DNA from: Auritidibacter sp. Marseille-P8566
GTDB taxonomy: Bacteria; Actinomycetota; Actinomycetes; Actinomycetales; Microbacteriaceae
Reading direction: 5' to 3'
Assembly (NCBI GenBank): GCA_945895375.1
Contig: CAMDEE010000003.1
Span: 117,342 to 181,341 of the forward strand
DNA: 64,000 nucleotides
In this document: in pieces, positions 54,465-63,410 of the stretch
Layout of the letters: every line of letters begins with the position of its first letter
How positions within the stretch are numbered: the first letter of the stretch is position 1
Made by a program: the position numbers and the translations under genes
Notes under the pieces: model-generated
Seen by the model: the letters and a program-made list of their open reading frames with translations, nothing else
What the model was told of the DNA's origin: nothing
Database searches by the model: none

Positions 54465-54635
54465 GTGATTGCTGCTAATTCGTGCAGCTGAGCCATAGAC
54501 ATGGCGGCGAGGTGCTAGGTTTACTGGGCTTTGAGTAATGTAAATAAGTATCTTCCTTCTTGTCGGTTTGTTCTTCTTTGAACTGCTTATTTGGCCTGGG
54601 GCACCGCTAGAGCATGCCGCTAGACTAAGAAACAC

Positions 54636-55961
54636 ATGACGGACCACATTTATTCCCGCCCGGCGAAAAGTTCTTGGCTTGCCCCAACAATTCAACATGC
54701 CGTCTCCGGATCTGTCTCATTGCCAGGCTCCAAATCCCTAACCAACCGAGAATTAGTGCTGTCTGCCCTTGCTACATCACCCACTCACCTTAGAAACCCC
54801 TTAGATTCAAGGGATTCCTCGCTGATGATTGAGTCCCTGATCAAGCTAGGTACTCAAATCAACGTCAGCGAAAGGAGTGACATTCTTATAGTGTCACCTA
54901 CCACTGACATTGACTCCAGAGCACCCCTGAATGCCCGTATTGACTGCGGTCTAGCCGGCACGGTGATGAGATTCGTTCCTCCGCTGGCTGCCCTATTTGC
55001 TGGTGAAATCACCTTTGATGGGGATGAAGCAGCTCGTAGAAGGCCTATGAAGACCACCATTGAGTCTCTAAGAGCCCTAGGGGTATCAGTTGAGGATCAT
55101 GGGACAGGATCACTGCCCTTTACTATCAATAGCTCAGGAGTAATTGAGGGTGGCTACCTAGAAATAGATGCCAGTGCCTCAAGCCAGTTCGTTTCAGGTC
55201 TTTTGCTAGCGGCACCTAGTTTCACCAAGGGGCTATCGCTTAGACATGTGGGCAAAGACCTGCCAAGCCTTCCCCACATTGAGATGACTCTTGAGTGCCT
55301 GAGACAAAGAGGTGTACAGGTATCCCAACCTGAAGAAACTCTTTGGGTGGTTGAGCCAGGACCTATCAACGGTGGCGAAGTAAGTATTGAACCAGACCTT
55401 TCTAATGCTGGACCTTTCCTAGCAGCTGCTCTAGTTCTAGGTGGTTCAGTAACTATTGGAAACTGGCCAGAAACAACTACTCAGGTAGGTAAACACTTTG
55501 TTGAGATTCTTACCCAAATGGGAGCTAGCTTTAGCCGATCTGGTGATGACCTAGTCATCACAGGAAACGGAACTATCAAGGGAATAGATATAGACCTATC
55601 TATTGGTGGTGAACTAGCACCTGTAGTTATAGCTCTTGCAGTTCTAGCTGATGGCCCATCAAGAATTACAGGAATCGCTCATCTTAGGGGGCATGAGACA
55701 GATCGTCTTGCTGCTCTAACGAATGAAATAAATAACATCGGTGGCAAAGCAGCAGAACTAGAAGATGGCATTGCCATAGAACCTAGCAATGAACTACACG
55801 GTGGAATTTGGGGAACCTACGAGGATCACCGGATGGCAACTGCTGGAGCAGTCATCGGACTAAGAGTGCCAGGCATCACAATTGAAGATGTGAGTGTTGT
55901 TAGTAAGACCATGCCTGAGTTTGTTTCACTATGGACAGGCCTGTTAGGAACTAACTCTTGA
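54636..55961 (+). CDS. aroA: 3-phosphoshikimate 1-carboxyvinyltransferase (EPSP synthase)
   Basis: A 441-residue shikimate-pathway enzyme. The N-terminal LPGSKSLTNRELVLSALA and CGLAGTVMRFVPPLAAL (the PEP/glyphosate-site loop LAGTVMRF) are typical of actinobacterial AroA. The RRRPMKTTIESLRALG motif and the C-terminal YEDHRMATAGAVIGLRVPG complete the two-domain fold. It starts with ATG at 54636, close to a TAGACT box. It overlaps the TTG start of rsgA by 4 bases. Confidence 0.97.
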   Translation: MTDHIYSRPAKSSWLAPTIQHAVSGSVSLPGSKSLTNRELVLSALATSPTHLRNPLDSRDSSLMIESLIKLGTQINVSERSDILIVSPTTDIDSRAPLNARIDCGLAGTVMRFVPPLAALFAGEITFDGDEAARRRPMKTTIESLRALGVSVEDHGTGSLPFTINSSGVIEGGYLEIDASASSQFVSGLLLAAPSFTKGLSLRHVGKDLPSLPHIEMTLECLRQRGVQVSQPEETLWVVEPGPINGGEVSIEPDLSNAGPFLAAALVLGGSVTIGNWPETTTQVGKHFVEILTQMGASFSRSGDDLVITGNGTIKGIDIDLSIGGELAPVVIALAVLADGPSRITGIAHLRGHETDRLAALTNEINNIGGKAAELEDGIAIEPSNELHGGIWGTYEDHRMATAGAVIGLRVPGITIEDVSVVSKTMPEFVSLWTGLLGTNS

Positions 55962-56983
55962 GTTGGTTGTATGAACCAGAGCCTGGTCAGCACGATATCG
56001 ATGAAAGTGATATCAAGTTCAGACCAAACCCTAAGGGTAATAAGCCAAGAACTAAAACAAGACCAACATATAAAGACGCTCCTATCGGCATGGTGATACA
56101 GGTCGATAAGGGTCGTTACACAGTAATCGTTGATGACTCCCGAGAGATCACAGCAACTCTTGGTAAAGAACTTAGAAAAGAAGGAGTTGCCGTAGGTGAC
56201 CTAGTCGCTCTAGCCGGTGACACCTCTGACACAGTTGGCGCTCTGTCTCGAATAGTTCGAGTTGAACCAAGAACTTCACTACTTAGAAGAAGTGCTGATG
56301 ACAGTGATCAGGTTGAGCGAGTCATGGTTGCGAACGCAACTCAGATGCTCATCGTTGTTGCCATTGCTAACCCAGAACCAAGAACCAGGCTTATCGATAG
56401 ATACCTTGCAGCTGCTTTTGATGCTGGGCTAAGGCCTGCTCTATGTATTACTAAAGTCGACCTTGCTGATCCAACTGAGTTTCTAGCTAACTTCTCTGGA
56501 CTATCAATTCCTGTAATTCTCAACAAACAGGAAAGTCCGTCTCTTACAGAACTCAATGACTTCTTAGCCAATGAGATAACGGTTGTGGTTGGTCACAGTG
56601 GTGTTGGTAAATCAACGCTAGTAAATGCCGTCTCCCCCGGAGCACTTCGTTCAACCGGTGGTGTAAATGCTGTTACCGGTAGAGGTAGACACACCAGCAG
56701 CTCTGTTAGAGCTATCAACCTCAACGAGGCAACTAACACCTGGATTATCGATACCCCTGGAGTTAGATCATTTGGCTTAGGTCACATCAAACTAGAGAAC
56801 CTGCTCAAGAGCTTTGAAGACCTTTGTGCTATAGCAGTTGACTGCCCCAGAGACTGCTCACACCTAGCCGACTCCCCTGACTGTCTATTAGACGAAGCCA
56901 TAACCAATGGAGATATTCAGCCAGGTCGAGTTGATTCACTTAGAAGACTGATGTCTTCTCTGGCCAACTCATCTAGCGAGTAG
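55958..56983 (+). CDS. rsgA: Ribosome small subunit-dependent GTPase RsgA
   Basis: A 341-residue circularly permuted GTPase involved in 30S maturation. An N-terminal extension and OB domain (PIGMVIQVDKGRYTVIVDD) are followed by G4 TKVDL, then G1 GHSGVGKSTLVNAV and G3 DTPGVRSFGL. The C-terminal zinc-binding CPRDCSHLADSPDC ends the domain. It starts at a TTG that overlaps the aroA stop codon (TTGA). hisN follows 9 bases downstream. Confidence 0.95.
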   Translation: MSWLYEPEPGQHDIDESDIKFRPNPKGNKPRTKTRPTYKDAPIGMVIQVDKGRYTVIVDDSREITATLGKELRKEGVAVGDLVALAGDTSDTVGALSRIVRVEPRTSLLRRSADDSDQVERVMVANATQMLIVVAIANPEPRTRLIDRYLAAAFDAGLRPALCITKVDLADPTEFLANFSGLSIPVILNKQESPSLTELNDFLANEITVVVGHSGVGKSTLVNAVSPGALRSTGGVNAVTGRGRHTSSSVRAINLNEATNTWIIDTPGVRSFGLGHIKLENLLKSFEDLCAIAVDCPRDCSHLADSPDCLLDEAITNGDIQPGRVDSLRRLMSSLANSSSE

Positions 56984-56992
56984 GTTTTATAC

Positions 56993-57802
56993 ATGGACGC
57001 AACCATTGATTTAGCTCTTGCCCTCGAGATGGCAGATATCGCTGACCGTATCTCTCTAGAGCGCTTCTATGCTCAAGACCTAGTCGTTGAAACTAAGCCT
57101 GACTCTACACCTGTAACAGATGCAGACAGAAGTGTTGAAGCAGCCCTCAAAGCCAAGCTTCAAGCAGAGAGACCAAATGATTCCCTAATTGGTGAAGAGT
57201 ATGGAACTGTTGGTGAGAACCTGCATGGGCAAGGCAGCAGAACTTGGATCATTGACCCTATCGATGGCACGGCTAACTTCATGCGTGGAGTTCCAGTCTG
57301 GGCAACTCTCATTGCTCTAGCCATTGATGGCAAACCAACAGTGAGCGTAGTTAGCGCTCCTGCTATGGGTAGAAGATGGTGGGCAGCTCCTGGTGTTGGA
57401 GCACACACGCGTCACATCGATGGCAGAGAAACACAAATCTCAGTTTCTAAAATCAATAACCTTGAAAACGCATCACTTAGTTATAACAACCTCAAGCTAT
57501 GGGATCAGATTGGCCAACTAGATCAACTCATTGAACTCTCTAGAAAGATTTGGCGAACCAGAGCCTTTGGAGACTTCTGGTCATACATGCTCTTAGCTGA
57601 GGGAACCCTAGAAATAACAGCAGAACACAACCTGCAGATTTATGACATTGCTGCCCTTGTTCCAATTGTTGAACAGGCCGGTGGAATCATCTCAGATCTT
57701 GACGGTGAACTAACCACGACAAGCTCAAGTGTTCTAGCTACGAATGGAATTCTTCACAGAACAGTAGCTGAGCACTTTAGACACCCGAATATCAAGAACT
57801 AG
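56993..57802 (+). CDS. hisN: Inositol monophosphatase family protein, histidinol-phosphatase HisN-like
   Basis: A 269-residue Mg-dependent phosphatase of the IMPase superfamily. Metal motifs are GEEYGT (Glu ligand), WIIDPIDGTANFMRGVPVWA and the C-terminal YDIAALVPIVEQAGG. Proteins in this aroA-rsgA context are annotated as histidinol-phosphatase in Actinobacteria. The family signature alone does not separate that from inositol phosphatase. Its TAG stop codon overlaps that of the convergent flavoprotein gene by 4 bases (CTAG). Confidence 0.88.
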   Translation: MDATIDLALALEMADIADRISLERFYAQDLVVETKPDSTPVTDADRSVEAALKAKLQAERPNDSLIGEEYGTVGENLHGQGSRTWIIDPIDGTANFMRGVPVWATLIALAIDGKPTVSVVSAPAMGRRWWAAPGVGAHTRHIDGRETQISVSKINNLENASLSYNNLKLWDQIGQLDQLIELSRKIWRTRAFGDFWSYMLLAEGTLEITAEHNLQIYDIAALVPIVEQAGGIISDLDGELTTTSSSVLATNGILHRTVAEHFRHPNIKN

Positions 57803-59427
57803 TCCTTAATAGTTAGTTTCTGGCCCCAGCTACGCAAGATGTTCTGTAACTCCGGAACAGAAATGTCCCACACCGATTTCTTATCCCTGATAGCCAGAGC
57901 ACTGGCAACTCCTGTTGCCTGACCGATAAGCATGTAGTGCGGCTCCATTCGAATCGAACCGTATGCAAGAGGTGAAGTAGAAACCCCAACAGCTACCAAA
58001 AGGTTCTTAGGCCCATACTTCGGAACAGTGATTGAGAACGGGATCTGATAAATCATCGACTTCTGGAAAGTCGTGTAATCACGATAGATCTTGTTCTTGT
58101 GACGAATACGGATAGAGAGCTTGTTATCGATGTGATACTTCGCAATACCAATCGAGTCCCACTTAAGTAAGTTGGTCTTCTGATCTGATGTGAGTAACAC
58201 CGTCTTACCAACTACTCTTCGACCTTCTCGGATATAAGGCTCGTAAGGGACATTGTTATTGTCCGTAAACTCATCAGCACACATGCCAAAGCCAGCAATA
58301 GCCTTCCGCTCAGCAGCTGGAACCTGAGGGTCAGTTTGTAAGAAGGAAATGAATGACTCAATGTATCTAGCCGCATCGGCATTAGTTTTAGCTCTTGATG
58401 GCTGGTCCGTGAAATAAGACTTAGGCAAGATCAAGTTAGTAAAGGAGTTAAACGAGTTTAGGTCCCACTTCTTATCATCCAGGTTCGCTATTCTCCAGAA
58501 CCTAGTAAGCACTCGCTGCTTTGTTTCTTGACAATCAGGGCATGGAATCTTGGCTGATGCCTGAGCCACCATCCTCCATGCTGGAACGTATTTCACATCC
58601 TGCTGAGCCAACTTGAATGGTCGCTTGTTTTCCTTAGTAACACAAAGACGATAGGTGTATGAAGGCATACCGTCAGTGAGCTTTACCTTAGAGACCTTGA
58701 AGTCTTCAACATGCTGCATGTATGGAAGTAAGGAAAGACTCTTCTCTTGCTCCTTTGTCATATTCTCTGGAAGAGGAACCCTAGCTTCAACAGTTATCTT
58801 CATGCCAGCATCATCGCCGTAATCAAAGAGATCTTCTTTACCTAACTTGAACGCAGTGTTAGACATAGGCAATAGGTCTGCTGTGTAAGAAGCATCAATG
58901 AACTGCTTGCCACAAATCTTGGCCTTTGACTTTAGAGATAAGCAGGTAACCACACCAGCAACCACAGTTGCGTCCACTGCCACCTGATTAGTCCATGTGC
59001 TCACCCTAGATTCACGAAGCATATTTCTAAAGATGCCTTCAGCTAACGCTGGTGTTACTCGCCAAGTATCTTTGCCACCGCTTGCCTTCTGCACTGCTCT
59101 AAAAAACTCCAAAGGAATACCAGAGACGTTTGCTGGAACAATCAGATCGGTAGCACCTAAACCATTGGACTTGGTTCCACCAACTGTTGGACCTTGAGCC
59201 AGTAGAGCAACGTTCAATCCTCTGCGACTTGCTGCGATAGCAGCAATAACTCCACCAGGAGTTCCCCCATAAACAACTAGATCAAAAGATGAGGTTTTAG
59301 GTATCTTCACTGCCTGTTGGGTCTGAAAATTTTCCCCAGAACTACTAGAAAGAGCTACCCCAAAAACCAGCCCTAAAGACAAAACCAATACAGTAAGACG
59401 TTTGGCTAGTTTGTGCTTGAAAAACAA
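57799..59427 (-). CDS. Exported FAD-dependent oxidoreductase
   Basis: A 542-residue flavoprotein of the PF12831-like group. Residues 1-30 form a signal peptide or anchor (KRLTVLVLSLGLVFGVALSS). No twin-arginine motif is present. The FAD-binding Rossmann motif is VVYGGTPGGVIAAIAASRRG with GTKSNGLGATDL behind it. CGKQFIDASYTADLLPMSN is typical of the family. The C-terminal half has conserved RKA-like and GSIRMEPHYMLIGQATGVASALA segments. Exported members without the Tat motif are unusual, because FAD normally goes in folded. Start TTG 59427 has GGAGAAG upstream. Substrate unknown. Confidence 0.85.
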   Translation of the reverse strand: MFFKHKLAKRLTVLVLSLGLVFGVALSSSSGENFQTQQAVKIPKTSSFDLVVYGGTPGGVIAAIAASRRGLNVALLAQGPTVGGTKSNGLGATDLIVPANVSGIPLEFFRAVQKASGGKDTWRVTPALAEGIFRNMLRESRVSTWTNQVAVDATVVAGVVTCLSLKSKAKICGKQFIDASYTADLLPMSNTAFKLGKEDLFDYGDDAGMKITVEARVPLPENMTKEQEKSLSLLPYMQHVEDFKVSKVKLTDGMPSYTYRLCVTKENKRPFKLAQQDVKYVPAWRMVAQASAKIPCPDCQETKQRVLTRFWRIANLDDKKWDLNSFNSFTNLILPKSYFTDQPSRAKTNADAARYIESFISFLQTDPQVPAAERKAIAGFGMCADEFTDNNNVPYEPYIREGRRVVGKTVLLTSDQKTNLLKWDSIGIAKYHIDNKLSIRIRHKNKIYRDYTTFQKSMIYQIPFSITVPKYGPKNLLVAVGVSTSPLAYGSIRMEPHYMLIGQATGVASALAIRDKKSVWDISVPELQNILRSWGQKLTIKD

Positions 59428-59534
59428 CTACTTCTCCCCAAAGGTAATTAATACGCTTTACTTCTATTCGCCCCTAGCCTAGCCAGATAAATCATCTAAC
59501 TAATCAACTAGACCGGATGACTGGATAATCTCTT

Positions 59535-61112
59535 CTAAATACCTGCCGCTTGCCCGTCTACACGAACATCGCTACCCCAGGCCTGAGTGCCATTATCCAG
59601 AATCTTCAACAACTGAACAGCAGAACCATGACCATACTCAGGCAACATCATCACATCGTGACCCTTCGCTTTGAGTTCAGCAATCACTTCTTCAGAGATT
59701 CTTGATTCAATCTGAAGCTTTCCTGCTCCTGTTTCAAACGCAGATGAATCTCCGATTAGGTGCTGCCACCTAGCTGATTCACAGGCTTCTTGAACGCTCA
59801 TGCCTAGATCAATTAGAGCAACAATCAACTGGAAGTTGGTCTGCACCTGAATGTTCGCTCCTGGTGTTCCACCAACATAGGCAAGTGAACCATCAGCCTT
59901 AGTAATAGTCCAAGCATTTAGAGTATGAGCTGGACGCTTACCTGGTTCGATCAAGTTAGGTGAATCTGCTTCCAAACTAAATCCAGTTCCACGGTTATTT
60001 AGCAACACACCAGTTCCCTTAGGAACAAAGGCAGCACCAAAGCCATGGAAAACACTTTGAATCCATGACACAGCATTACCTTCGCCATCAGCCACGATGA
60101 AATACGTTGTGTCACTACCTTCATGAGTATTACCTTCAGGTCCGTTATAAGCCTTAGCAGGATCTATTTGCTTACGACGCATAGCAATGTGTTCTGGAGA
60201 AAGAATTCTTTGAGTATCAACTGGAACAAACTCCGGGTCAGCAATAATCTCATTGCGATCCATAAAGCCAATCTTCTTAGCTTCAACCATCAGGTGAATA
60301 CGCTCTGCTTCAGATAAAGAAGTTAAGTCTTTATCTTCAACCAGAAGTAGTTCTTCAAGAAGAATCATTCCTTGGGTTGGTGGTGGCTGACCATGAACAG
60401 AGTAACCACGGTAGTTAGCTGTCAACGGAGCTTCAACACGAGTTTCATGATTAGCCAAATCTTCATGGTTGAACCAACCATAAGTTCCAGAAACAATCTT
60501 GTCCGCTACCTCACCCTTATAGAATCCATCACGTCCATTAGCGGCAATCAACTTCAAGGTGTGAGCCAAGTCCTTTTGAATAACCACATCACCAATAGCA
60601 AGGCTTACATCAATACCCATGTCAGCAAAGAATGTGGAACCTGGGAACTGTTCTAAGAACTTCTGAATACGAAGAACAAAGTCTCTAGATGCTGGGAAGC
60701 CATGTTCTGCATATCTAATGGCAGGAGCAAGAATCTCAGCCATTGGCAACTTGCCATATCTATCGTGAGAAGCAAACCAGGCAGCTACCGTGCCCGGCAC
60801 AGTTGAAGATCTATACCCGTGGTGATCAATGGTGTCTTCGAACTTATCTCTTGTAGCTGAGTGCCCTGCTTCACCACTACCGTTGAAGGCTAGGTTCTCT
60901 TTGGTTTTAGCGTGATGGGTAATCATGAACGCATCGCCACCTAGTTGAGAAGCACCTGGCTCAACAACAGATATCACAGCACTGAGTGCGATACCAGCAT
61001 CAACGAAGGTTCCACCTGCTCTGAGTATCTCTAGGGCTGCTGAAACAGCTAGAGGCTGGCTAGCAGCAGCTCCACCATTTCTTGAGTAAACGACTCCGCG
61101 ATGTGTTTTCAT
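59535..61112 (-). CDS. ggt: Gamma-glutamyltransferase-family protein
   Basis: A 525-residue Ntn-hydrolase proenzyme starting at the ATG at 61112 (MKTHRGVVYSRNGGAAASQP). The 86-codon upstream extension is unsupported and would overlap the divergent SDR gene. The self-cleavage and nucleophile region reads HEGSDTTYFIVADGEGNAVS, the Thr pair being the nucleophile site. GTGVLLNNRGTGFS and PGKRPAHTLNAWTI are family signatures. No signal peptide is visible, so it is cytoplasmic, like the YwrD group, and may act on other gamma-glutamyl or acyl amides. CAGAAT lies 6 bases before the ATG, so it is probably leaderless. Confidence 0.88.
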   Translation of the reverse strand: MKTHRGVVYSRNGGAAASQPLAVSAALEILRAGGTFVDAGIALSAVISVVEPGASQLGGDAFMITHHAKTKENLAFNGSGEAGHSATRDKFEDTIDHHGYRSSTVPGTVAAWFASHDRYGKLPMAEILAPAIRYAEHGFPASRDFVLRIQKFLEQFPGSTFFADMGIDVSLAIGDVVIQKDLAHTLKLIAANGRDGFYKGEVADKIVSGTYGWFNHEDLANHETRVEAPLTANYRGYSVHGQPPPTQGMILLEELLLVEDKDLTSLSEAERIHLMVEAKKIGFMDRNEIIADPEFVPVDTQRILSPEHIAMRRKQIDPAKAYNGPEGNTHEGSDTTYFIVADGEGNAVSWIQSVFHGFGAAFVPKGTGVLLNNRGTGFSLEADSPNLIEPGKRPAHTLNAWTITKADGSLAYVGGTPGANIQVQTNFQLIVALIDLGMSVQEACESARWQHLIGDSSAFETGAGKLQIESRISEEVIAELKAKGHDVMMLPEYGHGSAVQLLKILDNGTQAWGSDVRVDGQAAGI

Positions 61113-61118
61113 GTGCCT

Positions 61119-61124
61119 ATTCTG
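61119..61124 (-). promoter_or_regulatory. -10 box of a leaderless promoter (ggt)
   Basis: CAGAAT on the minus strand ends 6 bases before the ATG at 61112, without a ribosome-binding site. Confidence 0.45.
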
Positions 61125-61167
61125 CCCGAGTTTAGGAAGACTGAACTGCCAATACCCTAAATACGGC

Positions 61168-61173
61168 CATAAT
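61168..61173 (+). promoter_or_regulatory. -10 box of a leaderless promoter (SDR gene)
   Basis: CATAAT lies 6 bases before the ATG at 61180. No ribosome-binding site is visible. Confidence 0.5.
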
Positions 61174-61179
61174 TGAGAA

Positions 61180-61866
61180 ATGGAATTCACAGGTAACAAC
61201 GTATTGGTAATCGGTGGCTCAGGTGTACTAGGGGCTGAACTAGTAAGACAACTAACATCGCAAGGCGCAAGCGTCATGGCAACAGCCAGAAATGCTGAAA
61301 CAGCAGCCAAGATCCCTAACGAAGCAACTCTGAAACTAGTTGTTGACCTTGAAAGCCCAGAGAGCATCAAGACTCTTACCGACTACCTACTAAACCTCAA
61401 TAGCCCGATCCACGGCATCATCAATGCTGCCGGAGTTGTTGGCTTTGCTAAGGCAACTGAAACATCAGCTCTAGATGCAGCAAAGCTAATGCAGATCAAC
61501 AACCTAGGTCCAGCAGCCATCATCTCAGCTCTGCATCCACTTCTAGTCATAGATAAAGATGCTGGAGTATTCGTGGCTGGAATAACAGGTGTTGTCTCAG
61601 AAAAAGTCTTCCCTGGCATGTCTGCATATACAGTGTCGAAGACTGCTCACGCTAGCTACCTAGCAACCATTACTCAAGAGTTCCGCAGAGACAAGATTCA
61701 GGTAACTGACGCTAAGCCTGGTCACACCGAAACAGGTCTTGCTTCAAGAGCAATCTTTGGAACAGCTCCTGCTTTTCCTGAAGGCATGACAGCTTCTCAC
61801 GTAGTTAGTGTCTTACTTGAAGGAATCAAGGAGGGTAAAGCAGTTATTTCAAGCACTGAGTTTTAA
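61180..61866 (+). CDS. Short-chain dehydrogenase/reductase
   Basis: A 228-residue SDR. The nucleotide-binding motif VLVIGGSGVLGAELVRQL is at about residues 9-26, and INAAGVVGFAK matches the NAG motif. The active-site pair is in SAYTVSKTAHASYLA (Y-x3-K). The residues after beta-strand 2 (ATARNAETAAK) suggest NADP. Substrate unknown. It is divergent from ggt. Its TAA stop codon overlaps that of the signal peptidase gene by 4 bases (TTAA). Confidence 0.92.
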   Translation: MEFTGNNVLVIGGSGVLGAELVRQLTSQGASVMATARNAETAAKIPNEATLKLVVDLESPESIKTLTDYLLNLNSPIHGIINAAGVVGFAKATETSALDAAKLMQINNLGPAAIISALHPLLVIDKDAGVFVAGITGVVSEKVFPGMSAYTVSKTAHASYLATITQEFRRDKIQVTDAKPGHTETGLASRAIFGTAPAFPEGMTASHVVSVLLEGIKEGKAVISSTEF

Positions 61867-62762
61867 ATCTGGGCTTTGTTGGCTACCTTATACAAATAGT
61901 TTTCACCGTGGCCAGACACATAGAAGTTTTGATTCCCAGAAGCATCAACCTGATGAACAACGATAGTTTTTAGTTTCTCTTTGATTTTGCGCAGGGTTTT
62001 GGCAGAACTCACTACAACAATTGGATGACTAAGTTTCTGGGACTCAGAAATTTTTAGCAAAGTTGGACCAAGTACAACTAATGATCTAACCGGTTCTTGT
62101 AGCCCAACGCCATCAAACAAGTAAAGACTGTATGCAAATAACAAAGCGCCAAAGACAGTTAGCCCAATAAGTGAAATTCCAATTCTTGGCCAAAACATGA
62201 CATTGGACATAATGAAGAATGAAAAGATGCCTAGTAAGACAACAAAAATAGCGGCTAACAGCCAAAAGAGGAAAGTGCGACGACCACGAAACCTTATTTT
62301 CTCTGTTGACTCGTGGGTCACCAGTTGCTTTGCATCTCCATAGAGTCGAGTCCTTCTTGTCGGGAGCATCACAAGAGCTGCTACCAACAAAGAGAACGTT
62401 CCTGCAGTGATTGGATTAGTCAAAATATTCTGAATAACAGCACCAGTTCCAGGTAGGACAACTGCCTGCTTACCAAGAATATTTTCAGGAGGAACCTTCC
62501 AACTATCTGGGTACTTGTTGTTGATGCCTTTAGTCGCAAATGATTTATCAGTGTTCACTGTCACTATCTTGTGTATTACAAACCCACCGAAACGTTCGTA
62601 AATAATGTTGTCGCCAACACCATATATGCTTTCACGGTAGGCGACAACAAGATCTCCAGATTGGTACAGAGGCTGCATCGATGAGCCTTTGACAACAGCC
62701 AAAGTAATTGGGCCACCTAACTGGTGTGGGGCCAATAGAAGCCACCAGGCAAAACCAAGCAA
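61863..62762 (-). CDS. Signal peptidase I, SipW/ER type, with extra C-terminal membrane region
   Basis: A membrane serine peptidase of at least 299 residues. The catalytic serine is in KGSSMQPLYQSGDLVV. A histidine follows in FVIHKIVTV, fitting the Ser-His S26B (archaeal/ER-like, SipW) class rather than the Ser-Lys class. The C-terminal half adds about four TM segments with a soluble tail. The open frame begins at a weak TTG at 62762. Residues WALRFSTIV just upstream look coding, yet only CTG or TTG codons are available before the previous stop codon, so the true start is uncertain. The neighbouring gene upstream may encode its substrate. Confidence 0.82.
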   Translation of the reverse strand: MLGFAWWLLLAPHQLGGPITLAVVKGSSMQPLYQSGDLVVAYRESIYGVGDNIIYERFGGFVIHKIVTVNTDKSFATKGINNKYPDSWKVPPENILGKQAVVLPGTGAVIQNILTNPITAGTFSLLVAALVMLPTRRTRLYGDAKQLVTHESTEKIRFRGRRTFLFWLLAAIFVVLLGIFSFFIMSNVMFWPRIGISLIGLTVFGALLFAYSLYLFDGVGLQEPVRSLVVLGPTLLKISESQKLSHPIVVVSSAKTLRKIKEKLKTIVVHQVDASGNQNFYVSGHGENYLYKVANKAQI

Positions 62763-62843
62763 TACGATGGTGCTAAACCTCAGAGCCCAATGTTTTGGGT
62801 GAACCTTAACATGTTTAGCCGAAGCTACAGATTGACGCAGTTT

Positions 62844-63314
62844 TTACTCAAAACTTTGGGCAATCAGCAAATCAACCAAACCGAAGTCCTTAGCCTTAGG
62901 CGGGTCAAGTCGTTGACCAACATTTACTAATTTGCCATCTAAGGCCTGTGGAGGGCTATCAGTAAAGTCGCCGGTTGTCGCATCGAATGTGAAGGTAAGT
63001 GCACTTACATTGTTGCCAATAACTTCGCTCGCGTAAGCATGAGCACCATCTGGCAGATCGATTTCGAGCCGAATAGTTTCCCCTTCGCAAGCTGTCATGT
63101 TCCCGTCGACATAGACATTGACAATGCGGTTGTTGTCGTGTCCACCATTTTGAACTGGATGCGTTATCGTGAGATTCCCTGCACACGCTGCCTCCGTTTT
63201 GCCTTCGCCTGGAGCTCTATCAGAACCAGCCAGATTCAAAACTGATGCTCCTGCTACTGAAATTGCGAATACGGCAGCCAAAGCTGCTAGTGCGATTAGT
63301 ACTCTTCTGTTCAT
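62844..63314 (-). CDS. Secreted protein with SipW-type signal peptide, unknown function
   Basis: A 156-residue protein. MNRRVLIALAALAAVFAISVAGASVL is a long signal peptide resembling SipW-dependent (TasA/CalY-like) ones. The mature part has two cysteines (ACAGN, TACEG) and a beta-rich layout (LTITHPVQNGGHD, RIVNVYVDGNMTAC, IRLEIDLPDGAHAYASE). No family is recognised. The S26B signal peptidase gene follows directly, about 80 bases downstream, which suggests an enzyme-substrate pair, perhaps a surface fibre or matrix protein. GGGG lies upstream of the ATG at 63314. Confidence 0.72.
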   Translation of the reverse strand: MNRRVLIALAALAAVFAISVAGASVLNLAGSDRAPGEGKTEAACAGNLTITHPVQNGGHDNNRIVNVYVDGNMTACEGETIRLEIDLPDGAHAYASEVIGNNVSALTFTFDATTGDFTDSPPQALDGKLVNVGQRLDPPKAKDFGLVDLLIAQSFE

Positions 63315-63410
63315 TTGATTGCCCCTGAGGTCATTGATTGCTTGTATCCCAAGACTACCAACATAACTCTGGACAGGAACACTACATAAATCTAACCGTG
63401 GTAGAGCCCT

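Noticed and set aside
54465..54635. SigR-type autoregulatory promoter between sigR and aroA
   Set aside because: Only a partial GGAAGAT was found, without GTT at the required spacing.
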